A stretch of DNA of 64,000 nt from contig JBHJGZ010000001.1 of NCBI GenBank assembly GCA_050331295.1, positions 186,001 through 250,000 of the forward strand, written 5' to 3'. The number at the start of each line of letters is the position of its first letter. Position 1 is the first letter of the stretch. Positions 46,398 to 55,182 of this stretch are shown here, in pieces. This DNA comes from Kuafuiihalomonas sp050331295. GTDB taxonomy: Bacteria > Myxococcota > Kuafuiibacteriia > Kuafuiibacteriales > Kuafuiibacteriaceae. The notes below the pieces were generated by a model. It worked only from the letters and a program-made list of their open reading frames with translations. It was not told the DNA's origin and did no database searches. Made by a program: the position numbers and the translations under genes.

Positions 46398-48404
46398 TTG
46401 AATACCGTCCTTTTGTTCCTCTGGGTGGCGGCGGGCCCCGAGACAAAGGTGGACGGTGCTGCCGAAACCGAGGTCGAAGACGCCGAGGTCATGACCATCG
46501 TGGGCTCTCGCGTCCCAGGTCAGGAGAAAGGCCCGTATGTCGTCACCGACCTGGACGCTTCGGATATTCAGAATGGCCGTCCCACCCTCAGCCTCGGTGA
46601 GTCGCTGGCCCAGGTGCCGGGGGTCTTTGCGTTCAGCCGAAGCAACTTTACCCAAGACACCCGAATCGCCATCCGTGGCTTCGGCGCGCGGTCGGCGTTC
46701 GGGGTGCGGGGCCTCCGGGTGTTTCTGGATGGTGTGCCGTTGACGTCGCCAGGAGGGCAGACGCAGCTCGACACCATCGAGCTCGCAGCCCTCGGGCGCA
46801 TTCAGGTTCTGCGCGGTCCGGTGGGTTCGTTGTACGGAAACGCCGCCGGTGGGGTGATCCTGCTGGAGTCCCGGGACCCGCGCGCCGAAACCCAAGCACG
46901 CTGGACCAACGTGGTGGGTTCGTTCGGGCTCTGGAAGACCTTGGCCCACGGAAGCTTCGCGGACGAGTCGTTTCAGGCCAGCGGAACCGCGAGTCGCACC
47001 CGGATCGGTGGCTTCCGGGACCAGTCGAGCGCCGAGCAATTCAACCTTCAGACCAACGCGTCCCTCGAACTCTCGGAGGCCGCCACCCTCTCCACGGTCT
47101 TGAGCTTCGTCTCCGCCCCGGTTGCCGAAGATCCAGGCGGCCTCACCGAGGCCGACTTTCGCACCGATCCGACCCAGGCTGCGGCCACCAATCTCCGGTT
47201 CCAAACCGGAGAACGACTCCATCAGCTCCAAGTCGGCGGTCGCCTGGAAACCGAGTGGGCCAAAGGTCACGCGTTCGACCTTTCGGTTCACCTCGGCACG
47301 CGGTCTTTCGACGGCAACATCCCCTTCACGGTCATCTCGTTCGACCGGCTCTTCGGGGGTGTCTTCGGTCTCTATCGATGGACCGCCCGCTGGAAGGGCT
47401 TGGAGAGTAGCTTTGCGACGGGGGTCGAGTTTCAATCTCAGCGCGACGACCGGACCAACGAAGACAACGAGGACGGTTTTCCGACCGGCGTCTTCAGCTT
47501 GGACCAACGGGAAGTGGAACAGAGCCTGGGTGTCTTTGGCCAAGAGAAGCTGAGCATCGAGCGTTGGGAGGTCCTGGGAAGCGTCCGATACGACCGGGTG
47601 TCTTTCCGGGTGGAGCCTCAGCGAGACCTGGGGCTCGTGGAAGATCGCCGAAGCTTGGACCAGGTGACTGGTCAGGGTGGCCTGCTGTTCCGGCCCGGAG
47701 GTCACGTGAGCGTGTTCGCCAACGTGTCCCAGTCGTTTCAGACCCCCACCTTGACCGAGCTCGTGAACTCGGCTGAGGGCACCTTGAGTCAAACGCTCCA
47801 GCCGGAACGCGCGCTCCAGGTGGAGACCGGTGCGCGGGGCCGCTGGTCGTGGCTTTTCGCGGAGGCATCGCTTTTCTGGATCCGCCTGACCGACGAGCTC
47901 ATTCCAGAAGAGGATGAGCTCAATCGCACCGTCTTTACCAATGCGGGTCGGTCCCGCCGTCTGGGGGCCGAGGCCTACCTTCGGATGGCGCCCATTCCGG
48001 GCCTCGAGCTCTTGTCCGGCTACTCCTACCTTCGTTCGGAGTTTCGTGACGGTCCATCCAGTGGAAATCGGGTCCCGGGGCTTCCAGCTCACCGATTCTT
48101 TGGGCGGGTCCGGGGACGCTTCAGGCAACTCCACGCGGCGTTCGAAGTGGAGTGGGTGGATGATGTGCCGGCCACGGATGAAAATGATGTTCTTGCCGAC
48201 GATTATGCGCTGGCCGAGGTGAGGCTCGGGGCTGAAGCCTCCATCCTCTCCAAGCTCTCCTTGGACCTCACCGTTGGGCTCCGGAACCTGTTTGACGCTC
48301 GTTATGCGGACAATGTGCGGATCAATGCGTTCGGTGAGCGCTTCTTCGAGCCGGCACCTCCCTTCCACGTGGTGGGGACCGTGACGTTGCAAGTTCGGCC
48401 GTGA
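46398..48404 (+). CDS. TonB-dependent outer-membrane receptor
   Basis: This 668-residue barrel protein imports a ligand across the outer membrane using TonB energy. The plug domain is recognisable by LSLGESLAQVPGVFAFSRSNFTQDTRIAIRGFGARSAFGVRGLRVFLDGVPLTSPGGQTQLDTIEL and RIQVLRGPVGSLYGNAAGGVI. The barrel ends VVGTVTLQVRP. The only in-frame start after the upstream stop is TTG 46398, which gives a short signal-like N-terminus. It sits 57 bases after the PQQ dehydrogenase gene, so import of PQQ (as for E. coli PqqU/YncD) is a reasonable but unproven guess. Confidence 0.9.
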   Translation: MNTVLLFLWVAAGPETKVDGAAETEVEDAEVMTIVGSRVPGQEKGPYVVTDLDASDIQNGRPTLSLGESLAQVPGVFAFSRSNFTQDTRIAIRGFGARSAFGVRGLRVFLDGVPLTSPGGQTQLDTIELAALGRIQVLRGPVGSLYGNAAGGVILLESRDPRAETQARWTNVVGSFGLWKTLAHGSFADESFQASGTASRTRIGGFRDQSSAEQFNLQTNASLELSEAATLSTVLSFVSAPVAEDPGGLTEADFRTDPTQAAATNLRFQTGERLHQLQVGGRLETEWAKGHAFDLSVHLGTRSFDGNIPFTVISFDRLFGGVFGLYRWTARWKGLESSFATGVEFQSQRDDRTNEDNEDGFPTGVFSLDQREVEQSLGVFGQEKLSIERWEVLGSVRYDRVSFRVEPQRDLGLVEDRRSLDQVTGQGGLLFRPGGHVSVFANVSQSFQTPTLTELVNSAEGTLSQTLQPERALQVETGARGRWSWLFAEASLFWIRLTDELIPEEDELNRTVFTNAGRSRRLGAEAYLRMAPIPGLELLSGYSYLRSEFRDGPSSGNRVPGLPAHRFFGRVRGRFRQLHAAFEVEWVDDVPATDENDVLADDYALAEVRLGAEASILSKLSLDLTVGLRNLFDARYADNVRINAFGERFFEPAPPFHVVGTVTLQVRP

Positions 48405-48456
48405 GGGCTGCCGGTTCCTCGATGACGTGCACCGCCCGACGTGTTGAAACCGAAGC

Positions 48457-48894
48457 ATGAGCGATGCGTTCCCTCATCACTACGAAACCGCGGCCGCGGC
48501 CGATGCCGAAGGCGCCGTGACCGTCACGTCGCCGCGCTTGCCCGACCTGTCGACCATGCCCCCAGCCGAATTCGGCGGTCCAGGTGACCACTGGTCTCCG
48601 GAGACCCTGTTGTCGGCGGCGGTGGCGGACTGCTTTGTCCTGGGTTTTCGGGCCATCGCCCGTGCGTCCAAGGTCGAGTGGAAACACCTCGAATGTCGCG
48701 CTGTCGGGACCCTGGACCGGTCCGACGGAACTCTGAAGTTCACGCGATTCGATTTGACCGCTAAGCTGGCGGTGCCGTCAGGGGTGGATGAAGCTCGCGC
48801 CACGCGGGTCTTGGAGAAGGCGGAAAAGAGCTGCCTCATCACCAATTCGCTCTCTTGCGAAATCCATCTCCAGACCGAAGTGGTGAATGCCTGA
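48457..48894 (+). CDS. OsmC-family thiol peroxidase
   Basis: OsmC-like protein (145 residues) reducing organic hydroperoxides with two Cys: one in SAAVADCFVLGFRAIA and one in KSCLITNSL, followed by the conserved C-terminal strand CEIHLQTEV. It opens a run of plus-strand genes that leads into the photosynthesis cluster; the next gene starts inside its last codons (8-base overlap). It could guard against pigment-generated peroxides, which is an inference. Confidence 0.92.
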   Translation: MSDAFPHHYETAAAADAEGAVTVTSPRLPDLSTMPPAEFGGPGDHWSPETLLSAAVADCFVLGFRAIARASKVEWKHLECRAVGTLDRSDGTLKFTRFDLTAKLAVPSGVDEARATRVLEKAEKSCLITNSLSCEIHLQTEVVNA

Positions 48895-49693
48895 TCGTGC
48901 TGTCCCGTCGACCGTCGTCGTGGTCTTCGGGGTCGTGTCCCTGGCCGGGGGCTTCGAAGCTTCGGCTACGCCTGCCGAACCGAATCGAACCCTCCAGCGC
49001 CACGGCGAGGTGGTGTCGTTGGACGAGCTTCCGGTTCGCACGGGAACGTTCGGCGACGTCTTGTCCGGTCAGCGGAAGAAGCTTCGCGGCTATCCGGCTC
49101 GGGCCGTGATGAATCGGCTGCTTCCGGCCGGGTGGGCCGACAAGGAGGTCGTTCTTCGCTGTCGAGACGGCTACGCGCCACGCCTTCCAGGGCGGCTGTT
49201 CACCCGATACGATGCGCTGTTTGCGTTTGGCTTCGCCGACGACGCGCCGTTCGAGGCCGACGATGGAACCACCCTCGGGCCGTTTTACGTGGTCTGGCCG
49301 ATGGACGCCGAGGTCCCGAACTCCGCCTATGCCTACCAGGTCGTCGGCGTCGAGGTGATCGGCAGTGCCGAGGCTCCGCCTTGGCTGTATCCCAGCCAAC
49401 CGCCAGCGGTGGTGGAGGGTGCGACGCTCTTTCGGCGGCATTGCATCAGCTGCCACGCCCTCGCCGGCCATGGAGGTCGGGTGGGACCGGAGCTTCACGA
49501 GCCGGTGCCGGTCGCCGCGTGGGTGGAGCCAAAATGGCTGCGCCGATGGCTGCTTGAGCCCCAGTCTATGAGACGGGGGACGCCGATGCCCGGCTTGCCC
49601 GACAGCCTTCCGAATCGGGACCAGATTGCGGAGCGGATCGTGGACTACCTGGTTCATCTCGAGGCGCGGTCGGCGGGACCAGGGTCTCGGTAG
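48887..49693 (+). CDS. exported monohaem cytochrome c with N-terminal extra domain
   Basis: The protein has 268 residues. An N-terminal hydrophobic segment (VVVVFGVVSLAGG) suggests a signal peptide. Residues about 40-165 form a domain resembling the molybdopterin-binding fold of sulfite-oxidase-like proteins (EVVLRCRDGYAPRL, then GPFYVVWP); cofactor binding is not shown. The C-terminal part has one haem c site CISCH and a likely Met ligand in RRGTPMPGLPD. It therefore carries electrons in the periplasm. Position between OsmC (overlap) and bciB (7-base gap, same strand) makes it a candidate partner of the photosynthetic or PQQ electron chain. Confidence 0.82.
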   Translation: MPDRAVPSTVVVVFGVVSLAGGFEASATPAEPNRTLQRHGEVVSLDELPVRTGTFGDVLSGQRKKLRGYPARAVMNRLLPAGWADKEVVLRCRDGYAPRLPGRLFTRYDALFAFGFADDAPFEADDGTTLGPFYVVWPMDAEVPNSAYAYQVVGVEVIGSAEAPPWLYPSQPPAVVEGATLFRRHCISCHALAGHGGRVGPELHEPVPVAAWVEPKWLRRWLLEPQSMRRGTPMPGLPDSLPNRDQIAERIVDYLVHLEARSAGPGSR

Positions 49694-49700
49694 GAGAGCC

Positions 49701-51053
49701 ATGGCCACTGGGTTCGACTCGACCCCGACCTGGTCAGCAGGACGCGCCTATGGGACACCGAAGGGTGCGATGCTGCCCATCGTCGAAGAGGTGCCTTGGG
49801 CGCCGACGCTCCCCGCCGGACGCCCGCGGGATCTGTGTACCGATTGCGGGATCTCACGGTCCTCCCGCCCGGGGCGTTGTGGGCGAGCCTGCCAGTTCAT
49901 CGCGCCGGACTACGACGCTTTGGAGCGCCGGGTGCACGGGCGGCGCCGAGACCCGGACCGCCCGGACGAGCTCCATTTCGGGCCGTTCCTCCGGATGCTG
50001 CGGGCGCGCTTGGCTCCCGCTCGAGCCGGCGCGCAATGGACCGGGATCACCACCGAGATCGGCGCCAGACTCCTTCGGACCGAAACCGTGCAAGCGGTCT
50101 TGACCGTAGCGCCAGACCCGGAAGACCGTTGGCGCCCTCGACCCGTGATCGTGACGCGCGCCGAAGACATGGAGCGATGCCGCGGGATGCGAATGGGGTA
50201 CGCCCCGGTGCTCGCGCTGATCGAGCACGCGGTGCGGGCCGGGCATCGCCGCCTGGCGGTGATCGGGATCCCGTGTCAAGTGCATGCGCTTCGGGCCCTG
50301 GAGGGCGAGCTCGGACTGGAGAGACTCTACGTGGTGGGCACGCCGTGCTCCGACAACACGACCACCGAGAACTTCCACGAATTTTTGGCTCTTCTCTCGG
50401 ACCACCCGAGCTCCATCGCGTACCTGGAATTTCGAGCCGACTACCACGTCGAGCTGCGATTCGACGATGGCCGCCGCGAAGAGATTCCATTCTTGAAGCT
50501 GCCGTTGTCCGGCCTCAGGCCTGACTTTTTTCCACTGACGTGTCGCACGTGCGTCGACTACACCAACGCGCTCGCGGATTTGACGGTCGGCTACATGGGT
50601 GGCGAGGGCGAGCAATGGCTCATCGTTCGAAACCCGCGAGGCGAGCATCTGTTGTCCCTCCTCGGGGATGAACTGGTGGCGACCTCTCCCGGCAGTGGAG
50701 GACGCCGAACCGCCCACGTTCGTGGCTTTCTTCAAAACCTCCGGCGGGCTGGGGGAGGGCTGCCGCTTCGACGAGCCCCGAAGTGGATCCGGCCGCTCAT
50801 GGCCTGGTTGATGCCTCGGATCGGTCCGCGAGGTCTCGAGTTCGCCCGGGCTCGGGTGGAGATGAAGGCGCTGGAAACCATCCATCACCTGGCTCGAGAG
50901 CGGCCGAGACGGATGAAGCGCATGATACCGCGCCACGTTTGGCGATTGGCGTCGGCTTATGGTCTCACGGGGTCTGCCGAGTCAGGCTTCGGACCTTCAC
51001 ATACCTCGCATGTTCCCTCAGATGCGGAGTCAGAAAGGATCCGAGAACGGTGA
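49701..51053 (+). CDS. bciB: 8-vinyl (divinyl) chlorophyllide reductase, ferredoxin-type (BciB)
   Basis: This 450-residue FrhB-type flavin/iron-sulfur protein belongs to the coenzyme F420 hydrogenase beta-subunit family. It has an N-terminal Cys cluster DLCTDCGISRSSRPGRCGRACQFIAPDY, a central GIPCQVHALRALE, and the second cluster CRTCVDYTNALADLTVGYMGG. In photosynthesis gene clusters this family member is BciB, which reduces the C8 vinyl group of divinyl chlorophyllide using ferredoxin. The genomic context (crtA next, puh/bch opposite) supports that over an F420-dependent hydrogenase. ATG 49701 follows a TAGGAG. Its TGA overlaps the GTG start of crtA. The C-terminal 40 residues are variable. 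Confidence 0.87.
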   Translation: MATGFDSTPTWSAGRAYGTPKGAMLPIVEEVPWAPTLPAGRPRDLCTDCGISRSSRPGRCGRACQFIAPDYDALERRVHGRRRDPDRPDELHFGPFLRMLRARLAPARAGAQWTGITTEIGARLLRTETVQAVLTVAPDPEDRWRPRPVIVTRAEDMERCRGMRMGYAPVLALIEHAVRAGHRRLAVIGIPCQVHALRALEGELGLERLYVVGTPCSDNTTTENFHEFLALLSDHPSSIAYLEFRADYHVELRFDDGRREEIPFLKLPLSGLRPDFFPLTCRTCVDYTNALADLTVGYMGGEGEQWLIVRNPRGEHLLSLLGDELVATSPGSGGRRTAHVRGFLQNLRRAGGGLPLRRAPKWIRPLMAWLMPRIGPRGLEFARARVEMKALETIHHLARERPRRMKRMIPRHVWRLASAYGLTGSAESGFGPSHTSHVPSDAESERIRER

Positions 51054-51898
51054 AGGTTACGACCATCTCCTTCTTCAGATTCGAGGGTCTCTGGAATCGG
51101 TTTTGGGCCTTCGTTCAGGTTCAGCTTTCCAAGGGTCGGTTGCGCCGGCAGCCCGGGGTCGTCTTTGGCAAGATCATGGGTACCGGAACCGGAGAAGGCT
51201 TTCATCCATGGCCCAATTTCTCGGTCTATGCAGTCCTGGCCACATGGGAATCATGGGAGGCGGCACGACAGGGTCTCGAACACGGGGCGTTGCATCAGTC
51301 ATATGAACGTCATGCCTCTGAAGGTTGGCACGTCTACCTGAGCGCGGTCCGGGCGACGGGATCTTGGGACCGGGAGAAGCCGTTTCCGATCGGTCGGCCC
51401 ATCGATGGGGCGATTCGGCGTCCCCTCGGGATCTTGACCCGGGCTTCCATCGGTTGGCGTCACGTGCTGGCGTTTTGGCGGAGCGTCCCTCGGATCAGCG
51501 CATCGGTCGCGGATCGGCCCGGACTTCGCTTCAAGATCGGCATGGGTGAGTCTCCAGTCTTTCATCTGACCACCTTTTCGATTTGGGACAGTCAGCGCGT
51601 GATGCGTTGTTTTGCGTACGAGAATGGGCCCCACCGAGACGGCATGCTCGCTGCCCGTCGACGAGGCTGGTTTGCGGAAGATCTCTTTGCCCGGTTCGAA
51701 GTCCTGGATTCGGTAGGTACCTTTCAGGGTCGAGATCCGTTGGCCGCAAGCTTGACTGCGCTGCCGAGCTCCTGCGCCGGACCAGAGCCCGTGACTTCGC
51801 CGGCCCTCGCGGCCGCTTCCTCACTTTCCGGGGCGTCGCTCCCCGAGCCGCTGCCGTCGGCTCGGTCGCAGGGGAGCGCAGGCGTCTGCGATGAGTGA
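51050..51898 (+). CDS. crtA: spheroidene monooxygenase
   Basis: CrtA (282 residues) uses O2 to add a keto group at C2 of spheroidene, giving spheroidenone, or acts on related acyclic carotenoids. Diagnostic stretches are the start VTTISFFRFEGLWNRFWAF, GVVFGKIMGTGTGEGFHPWPN and ASEGWHVYLSAVRATGSWD. A Ser/Ala/Pro-rich C-terminal tail of about 50 residues is unusual. GTG 51050 overlaps the bciB stop (GTGA), and the amidohydrolase starts inside its end (8-base overlap), so bciB-crtA-amidohydrolase-methyltransferase are translationally coupled. The keto-carotenoid would protect pigments in oxygen. Confidence 0.9.
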   Translation: MKVTTISFFRFEGLWNRFWAFVQVQLSKGRLRRQPGVVFGKIMGTGTGEGFHPWPNFSVYAVLATWESWEAARQGLEHGALHQSYERHASEGWHVYLSAVRATGSWDREKPFPIGRPIDGAIRRPLGILTRASIGWRHVLAFWRSVPRISASVADRPGLRFKIGMGESPVFHLTTFSIWDSQRVMRCFAYENGPHRDGMLAARRRGWFAEDLFARFEVLDSVGTFQGRDPLAASLTALPSSCAGPEPVTSPALAAASSLSGASLPEPLPSARSQGSAGVCDE

Positions 51899-53612
51899 CG
51901 GCGTGGTCATCCGGGGCGGTACGGTCTTCGACGGGACCGGAGCACCGGGTCGAAAACAGGACCTGGTGGTCCGGAAAGGGACCGTCTCCGAAGAGTCAGC
52001 TCGGCCGGAAGACACGGTCATCGACGCTCACGGATGTTGGGTGACGCCGGGCTTCATCGACAACCACACCCACTACGATGCGGAGCTCGAGGTTGCGCCG
52101 AGCCTCAGCGAATCCGTGCGACACGGGGTCACGACCGTCACCATGGGGAGCTGCGGGCTCGGCATGTCGGTGGGGTCCGCCGTGGATTTGGCCGACATGT
52201 TCTGCCGCGTCGAAGGGGTCCCGCGGTCGGTGGTGAAACCGCTCTTCGAGCGGGTCAAAGACTGGGATGGTCCGTCGAGCTACATTCGGCACCTCGAACA
52301 TCGCCCCCTCGGTCCGAATGTCGCAGTCCTGCTGGGGCACTCGACGATCCGAGCCCATGTGATGGGTCTCGGCCGCAGCTTGGATCCGGCGACCCGGGCC
52401 TCTCGACGCGAGCTGACCGCGATGGCGGGCCTTCTCGAGGAAGCCCTCGATGCCGGTTTCCTGGGACTGTCCATCAACACGTTGAAGTGGGACAAGATGG
52501 ACGGACAGACGTATCGGAGCCGACCCACGCCGAGTACGTTCGCCGGTTGGTCGGAGTACAGGCTCCTGAATCGCATTCTGCGGGCCCGGGGTCGGGTCCT
52601 TCAAGGGGTGCCGAACATCTCGACCAAGGTGAACGTGTTGCTGTTCGTTCTGGAGAGCATGGGCGTGTTTCGGCCCAGCCTCAAGACCGCCATCATCTCC
52701 ATGGTCGACGCGAAAGCGAGCCGTCACGCACTACGCTTGGTGGGGCCCATGGCGTGGTTTGCGAATCGATTCCTGAACGCCAACCTCCGGTTTCAGTCCT
52801 TGCCCAATGTGTTCGACTTCTGGGTGGACGGAATCGAGGTTCCGGTCTTCGAAGAGTTTCCCGCCGGGACCGAAGCCCTCCACATCCAGGCCCCGGACGA
52901 AAGGGCTCGACTCCTCGAAGACCCGGACTACCGGCGGCGGTTTCGACGTCAATGGGCAAGCAGATTTTGGGGGCGAGCCTACCACCGCGATCTTTCGGAA
53001 GCCCGCATCGTCGATTGTCCGGACCCCTCCTTGATCGGTTCATCTTTCGCCGAGGTCGCTCGAAGGCGCGGGCAGCACGCGGTGGATGCACTCTTGGACC
53101 TGGTGGCGACTTTCGGTCGTCGCCTTCGTTGGTACACCGTTTTGGGCAACGACCGTCCGGCGTGGCTCCGGTGGATTGTCCGTCATCCGGCGGTGCAGGT
53201 TGGGTTTTCGGACGCTGGGGCGCACCTCCGGAACATGGCCCACTACAACTTTCCCCTGCGCTTGCTCCGCTTGGTGAAGGAGACGGATCCTCCCTTCATG
53301 TCCGTTGAGCGGGCCGTCCATCGCTGTACTCAAGAGATCGCAGATTGGCTCGGGATCGATGCCGGCGTGATCGCCCCAGGGCGAAGGGCGGATATCGTGG
53401 TCTTGGATCCTCGCTTCATCGACGAGCGGGTCGACGAGATCCACGAAGCAGAAATGGAAGGTTTCGATGGTCTTCGACGGCTCGTTCGACGCAACGATCG
53501 TGCGGTCCGAGCGGTATTGATCCGGGGCCGACGTGCAGTGGAAAACGGACAACCTTGCCCGGAGCTGGGACGCCGGCCCGATTTCGGGCAGGTGCTCAAG
53601 GCGGATTCGTGA
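51891..53612 (+). CDS. amidohydrolase of the N-acyl-D-amino-acid deacylase type
   Basis: This metal-dependent amidohydrolase (573 residues) opens with VVIRGGTVFDGTGAPG and the HxH site GFIDNHTHYDAEL. The HGVTTVTMGSCGLGMS segment belongs to the D-aminoacylase subgroup, and the late Asp ligand is in VQVGFSDAGAHLRNMAHYNF. It ends with the composite beta domain (GRRADIVVLD). Typical substrates are N-acyl-D-amino acids, but subgroup members vary. It is embedded between crtA and the methyltransferase gene, overlapping both. A role in pigment metabolism is only suggested by position. Confidence 0.85.
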   Translation: MSDGVVIRGGTVFDGTGAPGRKQDLVVRKGTVSEESARPEDTVIDAHGCWVTPGFIDNHTHYDAELEVAPSLSESVRHGVTTVTMGSCGLGMSVGSAVDLADMFCRVEGVPRSVVKPLFERVKDWDGPSSYIRHLEHRPLGPNVAVLLGHSTIRAHVMGLGRSLDPATRASRRELTAMAGLLEEALDAGFLGLSINTLKWDKMDGQTYRSRPTPSTFAGWSEYRLLNRILRARGRVLQGVPNISTKVNVLLFVLESMGVFRPSLKTAIISMVDAKASRHALRLVGPMAWFANRFLNANLRFQSLPNVFDFWVDGIEVPVFEEFPAGTEALHIQAPDERARLLEDPDYRRRFRRQWASRFWGRAYHRDLSEARIVDCPDPSLIGSSFAEVARRRGQHAVDALLDLVATFGRRLRWYTVLGNDRPAWLRWIVRHPAVQVGFSDAGAHLRNMAHYNFPLRLLRLVKETDPPFMSVERAVHRCTQEIADWLGIDAGVIAPGRRADIVVLDPRFIDERVDEIHEAEMEGFDGLRRLVRRNDRAVRAVLIRGRRAVENGQPCPELGRRPDFGQVLKADS

Positions 53613-54385
53613 GCCCGCGCCCGCTCCTTTCCGAGCTGAGTGGCGTGCCGCGAACCCTCCTCTGGACGGCCTACTGTCGAGCCGAGATGGCCCGCGCGGG
53701 GCAACTTCATGATCCCCACGCCATTCGGATCTGTGAAGCGATGGACCTCGACCTGGCCAAGGAGTTCGGTCGTCCCGACCCTTGCTTTGCGAAGAGAGCC
53801 CAGGCCTTCGATCGCCGGCTTCGAATCTTTCTGGAGAAGAACCCGGGATCCGACGTGGTCAGCCTCGGTGAAGGCCTCGAGACTCAACGATATCGGGTCT
53901 CCGGTTACAATCGATGGATCTCGGTGGATCTTCCAGAGGCCATCCGAGTGCGCGAGTTCTTTCTCCCGTCGGGCCCGGCCTTCGTTCACCGAGCCATGAG
54001 TGCTCTCGATGTGGACTGGTTGGACGAACTGGAGAGCCCGAAGTGTTTCATCGAGGCCCAAGGTCTCTTCATGTATCTCGAGCCGCATCGGGTCCGGTCG
54101 CTGCTCGAGACCATCGTCCATCGAGTATCCGGCACCCTGATGTTCGACGTGGTGCCGCCGTGGGTCGCGTGGGGGTCACGACTCAGACCTCCCTTGACGC
54201 TTCGCTTCCGTATGCCGGTGATGCCCTGGGGGGTGAGCCCGAGACGCCTCGCTTCCTTGTTGCCGACTTGGGCGGAGCGTCCAGTGGACGTCGAGCTCAT
54301 TCCCATCGACCTTCCCCGGGTCCCGATTTCTCGAATGCCGTTCGGCTTCAAAGCTCAGACCGTTGCGGCGCACGTGATGTTCTGA
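53609..54385 (+). CDS. leucine carboxyl methyltransferase-family (PPM1/TcmP-like) O-methyltransferase
   Basis: The protein has 258 residues of the LCMT/PPM1 family, which uses SAM to methylate carboxyl or hydroxyl groups. SAM binding is seen in VVSLGEGLETQRYRV and the next strand ISVDLPEAIRVRE; the acceptor region contains FIEAQGLFMYLEPHRVRSLLE. Bacterial members often act on polyketides or other secondary metabolites. It is translationally coupled to the amidohydrolase (GTGA overlap) and ends 31 bases from the convergent puhE. It is not a recognisable CrtF or BchM, so its substrate in the pigment cluster is unknown. Confidence 0.85.
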   Translation: MSPRPLLSELSGVPRTLLWTAYCRAEMARAGQLHDPHAIRICEAMDLDLAKEFGRPDPCFAKRAQAFDRRLRIFLEKNPGSDVVSLGEGLETQRYRVSGYNRWISVDLPEAIRVREFFLPSGPAFVHRAMSALDVDWLDELESPKCFIEAQGLFMYLEPHRVRSLLETIVHRVSGTLMFDVVPPWVAWGSRLRPPLTLRFRMPVMPWGVSPRRLASLLPTWAERPVDVELIPIDLPRVPISRMPFGFKAQTVAAHVMF

Positions 54386-54416
54386 TCTTCGGCCGCCGAC
54401 GGGTCTCAGAGGCGAT

Positions 54417-55172
54417 TCACCGGCGGAGCGCCCAACGCCACAGGACGGCGTCGGGGAGCTTGAAGGCCAAGAAGATGTGCTCGAGCCCCGCCAACGCGAG
54501 AAGCGTGGCCGCCAGACTGAGCCCGGCTGCTTGCATGGGCTCCGCGGTGGCTGCCTGGGTGGCGAGCCAAAAGACTCCGAGCACGCATCCCGCCACCGAG
54601 AACGGCATGAGGAGATTGGTGCCGGACCGACGGAAATACGTCTGCATGTAGCTGAGATGGCTGGGAATGAACTCTACAGTGATGTTTTGAACCCCGAGGA
54701 ACAGGTTGAACTTCGCGCTGAGCCGCATGATCCACAGGACAGTGAAGGTCAACACGCCGATCTGGTTGGGCGATCCCCAGGTGGAAGCCGCCAACAGGAG
54801 CCAGGTCACGAACAGCGCGAGTTCGTGAAAGATCACGACTTCGGTTGCGCACCAGAAGCGGCGCGTACCTTCCAGCTTGGGAGGGCACGGGCTCCGTCGT
54901 GGCCCCGTGATGACGCCGGTGAGGAAACTCAGCTCGTGAAAGGCCCAGATCATGAGGGCGGCTCCGTAACCGACGTAGGCACTCCACACCGACCGGACCT
55001 CGGACAAGGCGTATACGAGACCCAAGGCGGCGAGCGCGAGCAACCCCACCGCCACCACGCTCAGGCGATGCCACCGACGCGGAAGCCGGTCTACCATCAG
55101 CAGAATCACGCCCGTGCTGAACCACCACGTAAACAGGGCGAAGAGGGCGGCCGGAACCAGCGAGGCGAACAT
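54417..55172 (-). CDS. puhE: photosynthetic complex assembly protein PuhE (DUF3623)
   Basis: This 251-residue membrane protein has about eight hydrophobic segments. Recognisable PuhE stretches are FTWWFSTGVILLMVDRLPR, WAFHELSFLTGVITGPRR, WCATEVVIFHELALF and LSAKFNLFLGVQN. In Rhodobacter, PuhE influences bacteriochlorophyll production and RC-LH1 assembly. It is the last gene of the minus-strand arm, 10 bases after acsF, and faces the methyltransferase gene. Confidence 0.93.
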   Translation of the reverse strand: MFASLVPAALFALFTWWFSTGVILLMVDRLPRRWHRLSVVAVGLLALAALGLVYALSEVRSVWSAYVGYGAALMIWAFHELSFLTGVITGPRRSPCPPKLEGTRRFWCATEVVIFHELALFVTWLLLAASTWGSPNQIGVLTFTVLWIMRLSAKFNLFLGVQNITVEFIPSHLSYMQTYFRRSGTNLLMPFSVAGCVLGVFWLATQAATAEPMQAAGLSLAATLLALAGLEHIFLAFKLPDAVLWRWALRR

Positions 55173-55182
55173 GGCGGCGAGC

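Noticed and set aside
45606..48458. Very long open frame on the minus strand (about 950 codons) antisense to the PQQ dehydrogenase end and the TonB receptor
   Set aside because: It has no recognisable domain and is low in typical protein patterning, while the plus strand encodes two clear families over the same bases. It is a GC-rich shadow frame.
49701..51053. F420-dependent hydrogenase/dehydrogenase beta subunit
   Set aside because: The family is the same, but the neighbours are pigment genes and no F420 gene is nearby; BciB is the better call.
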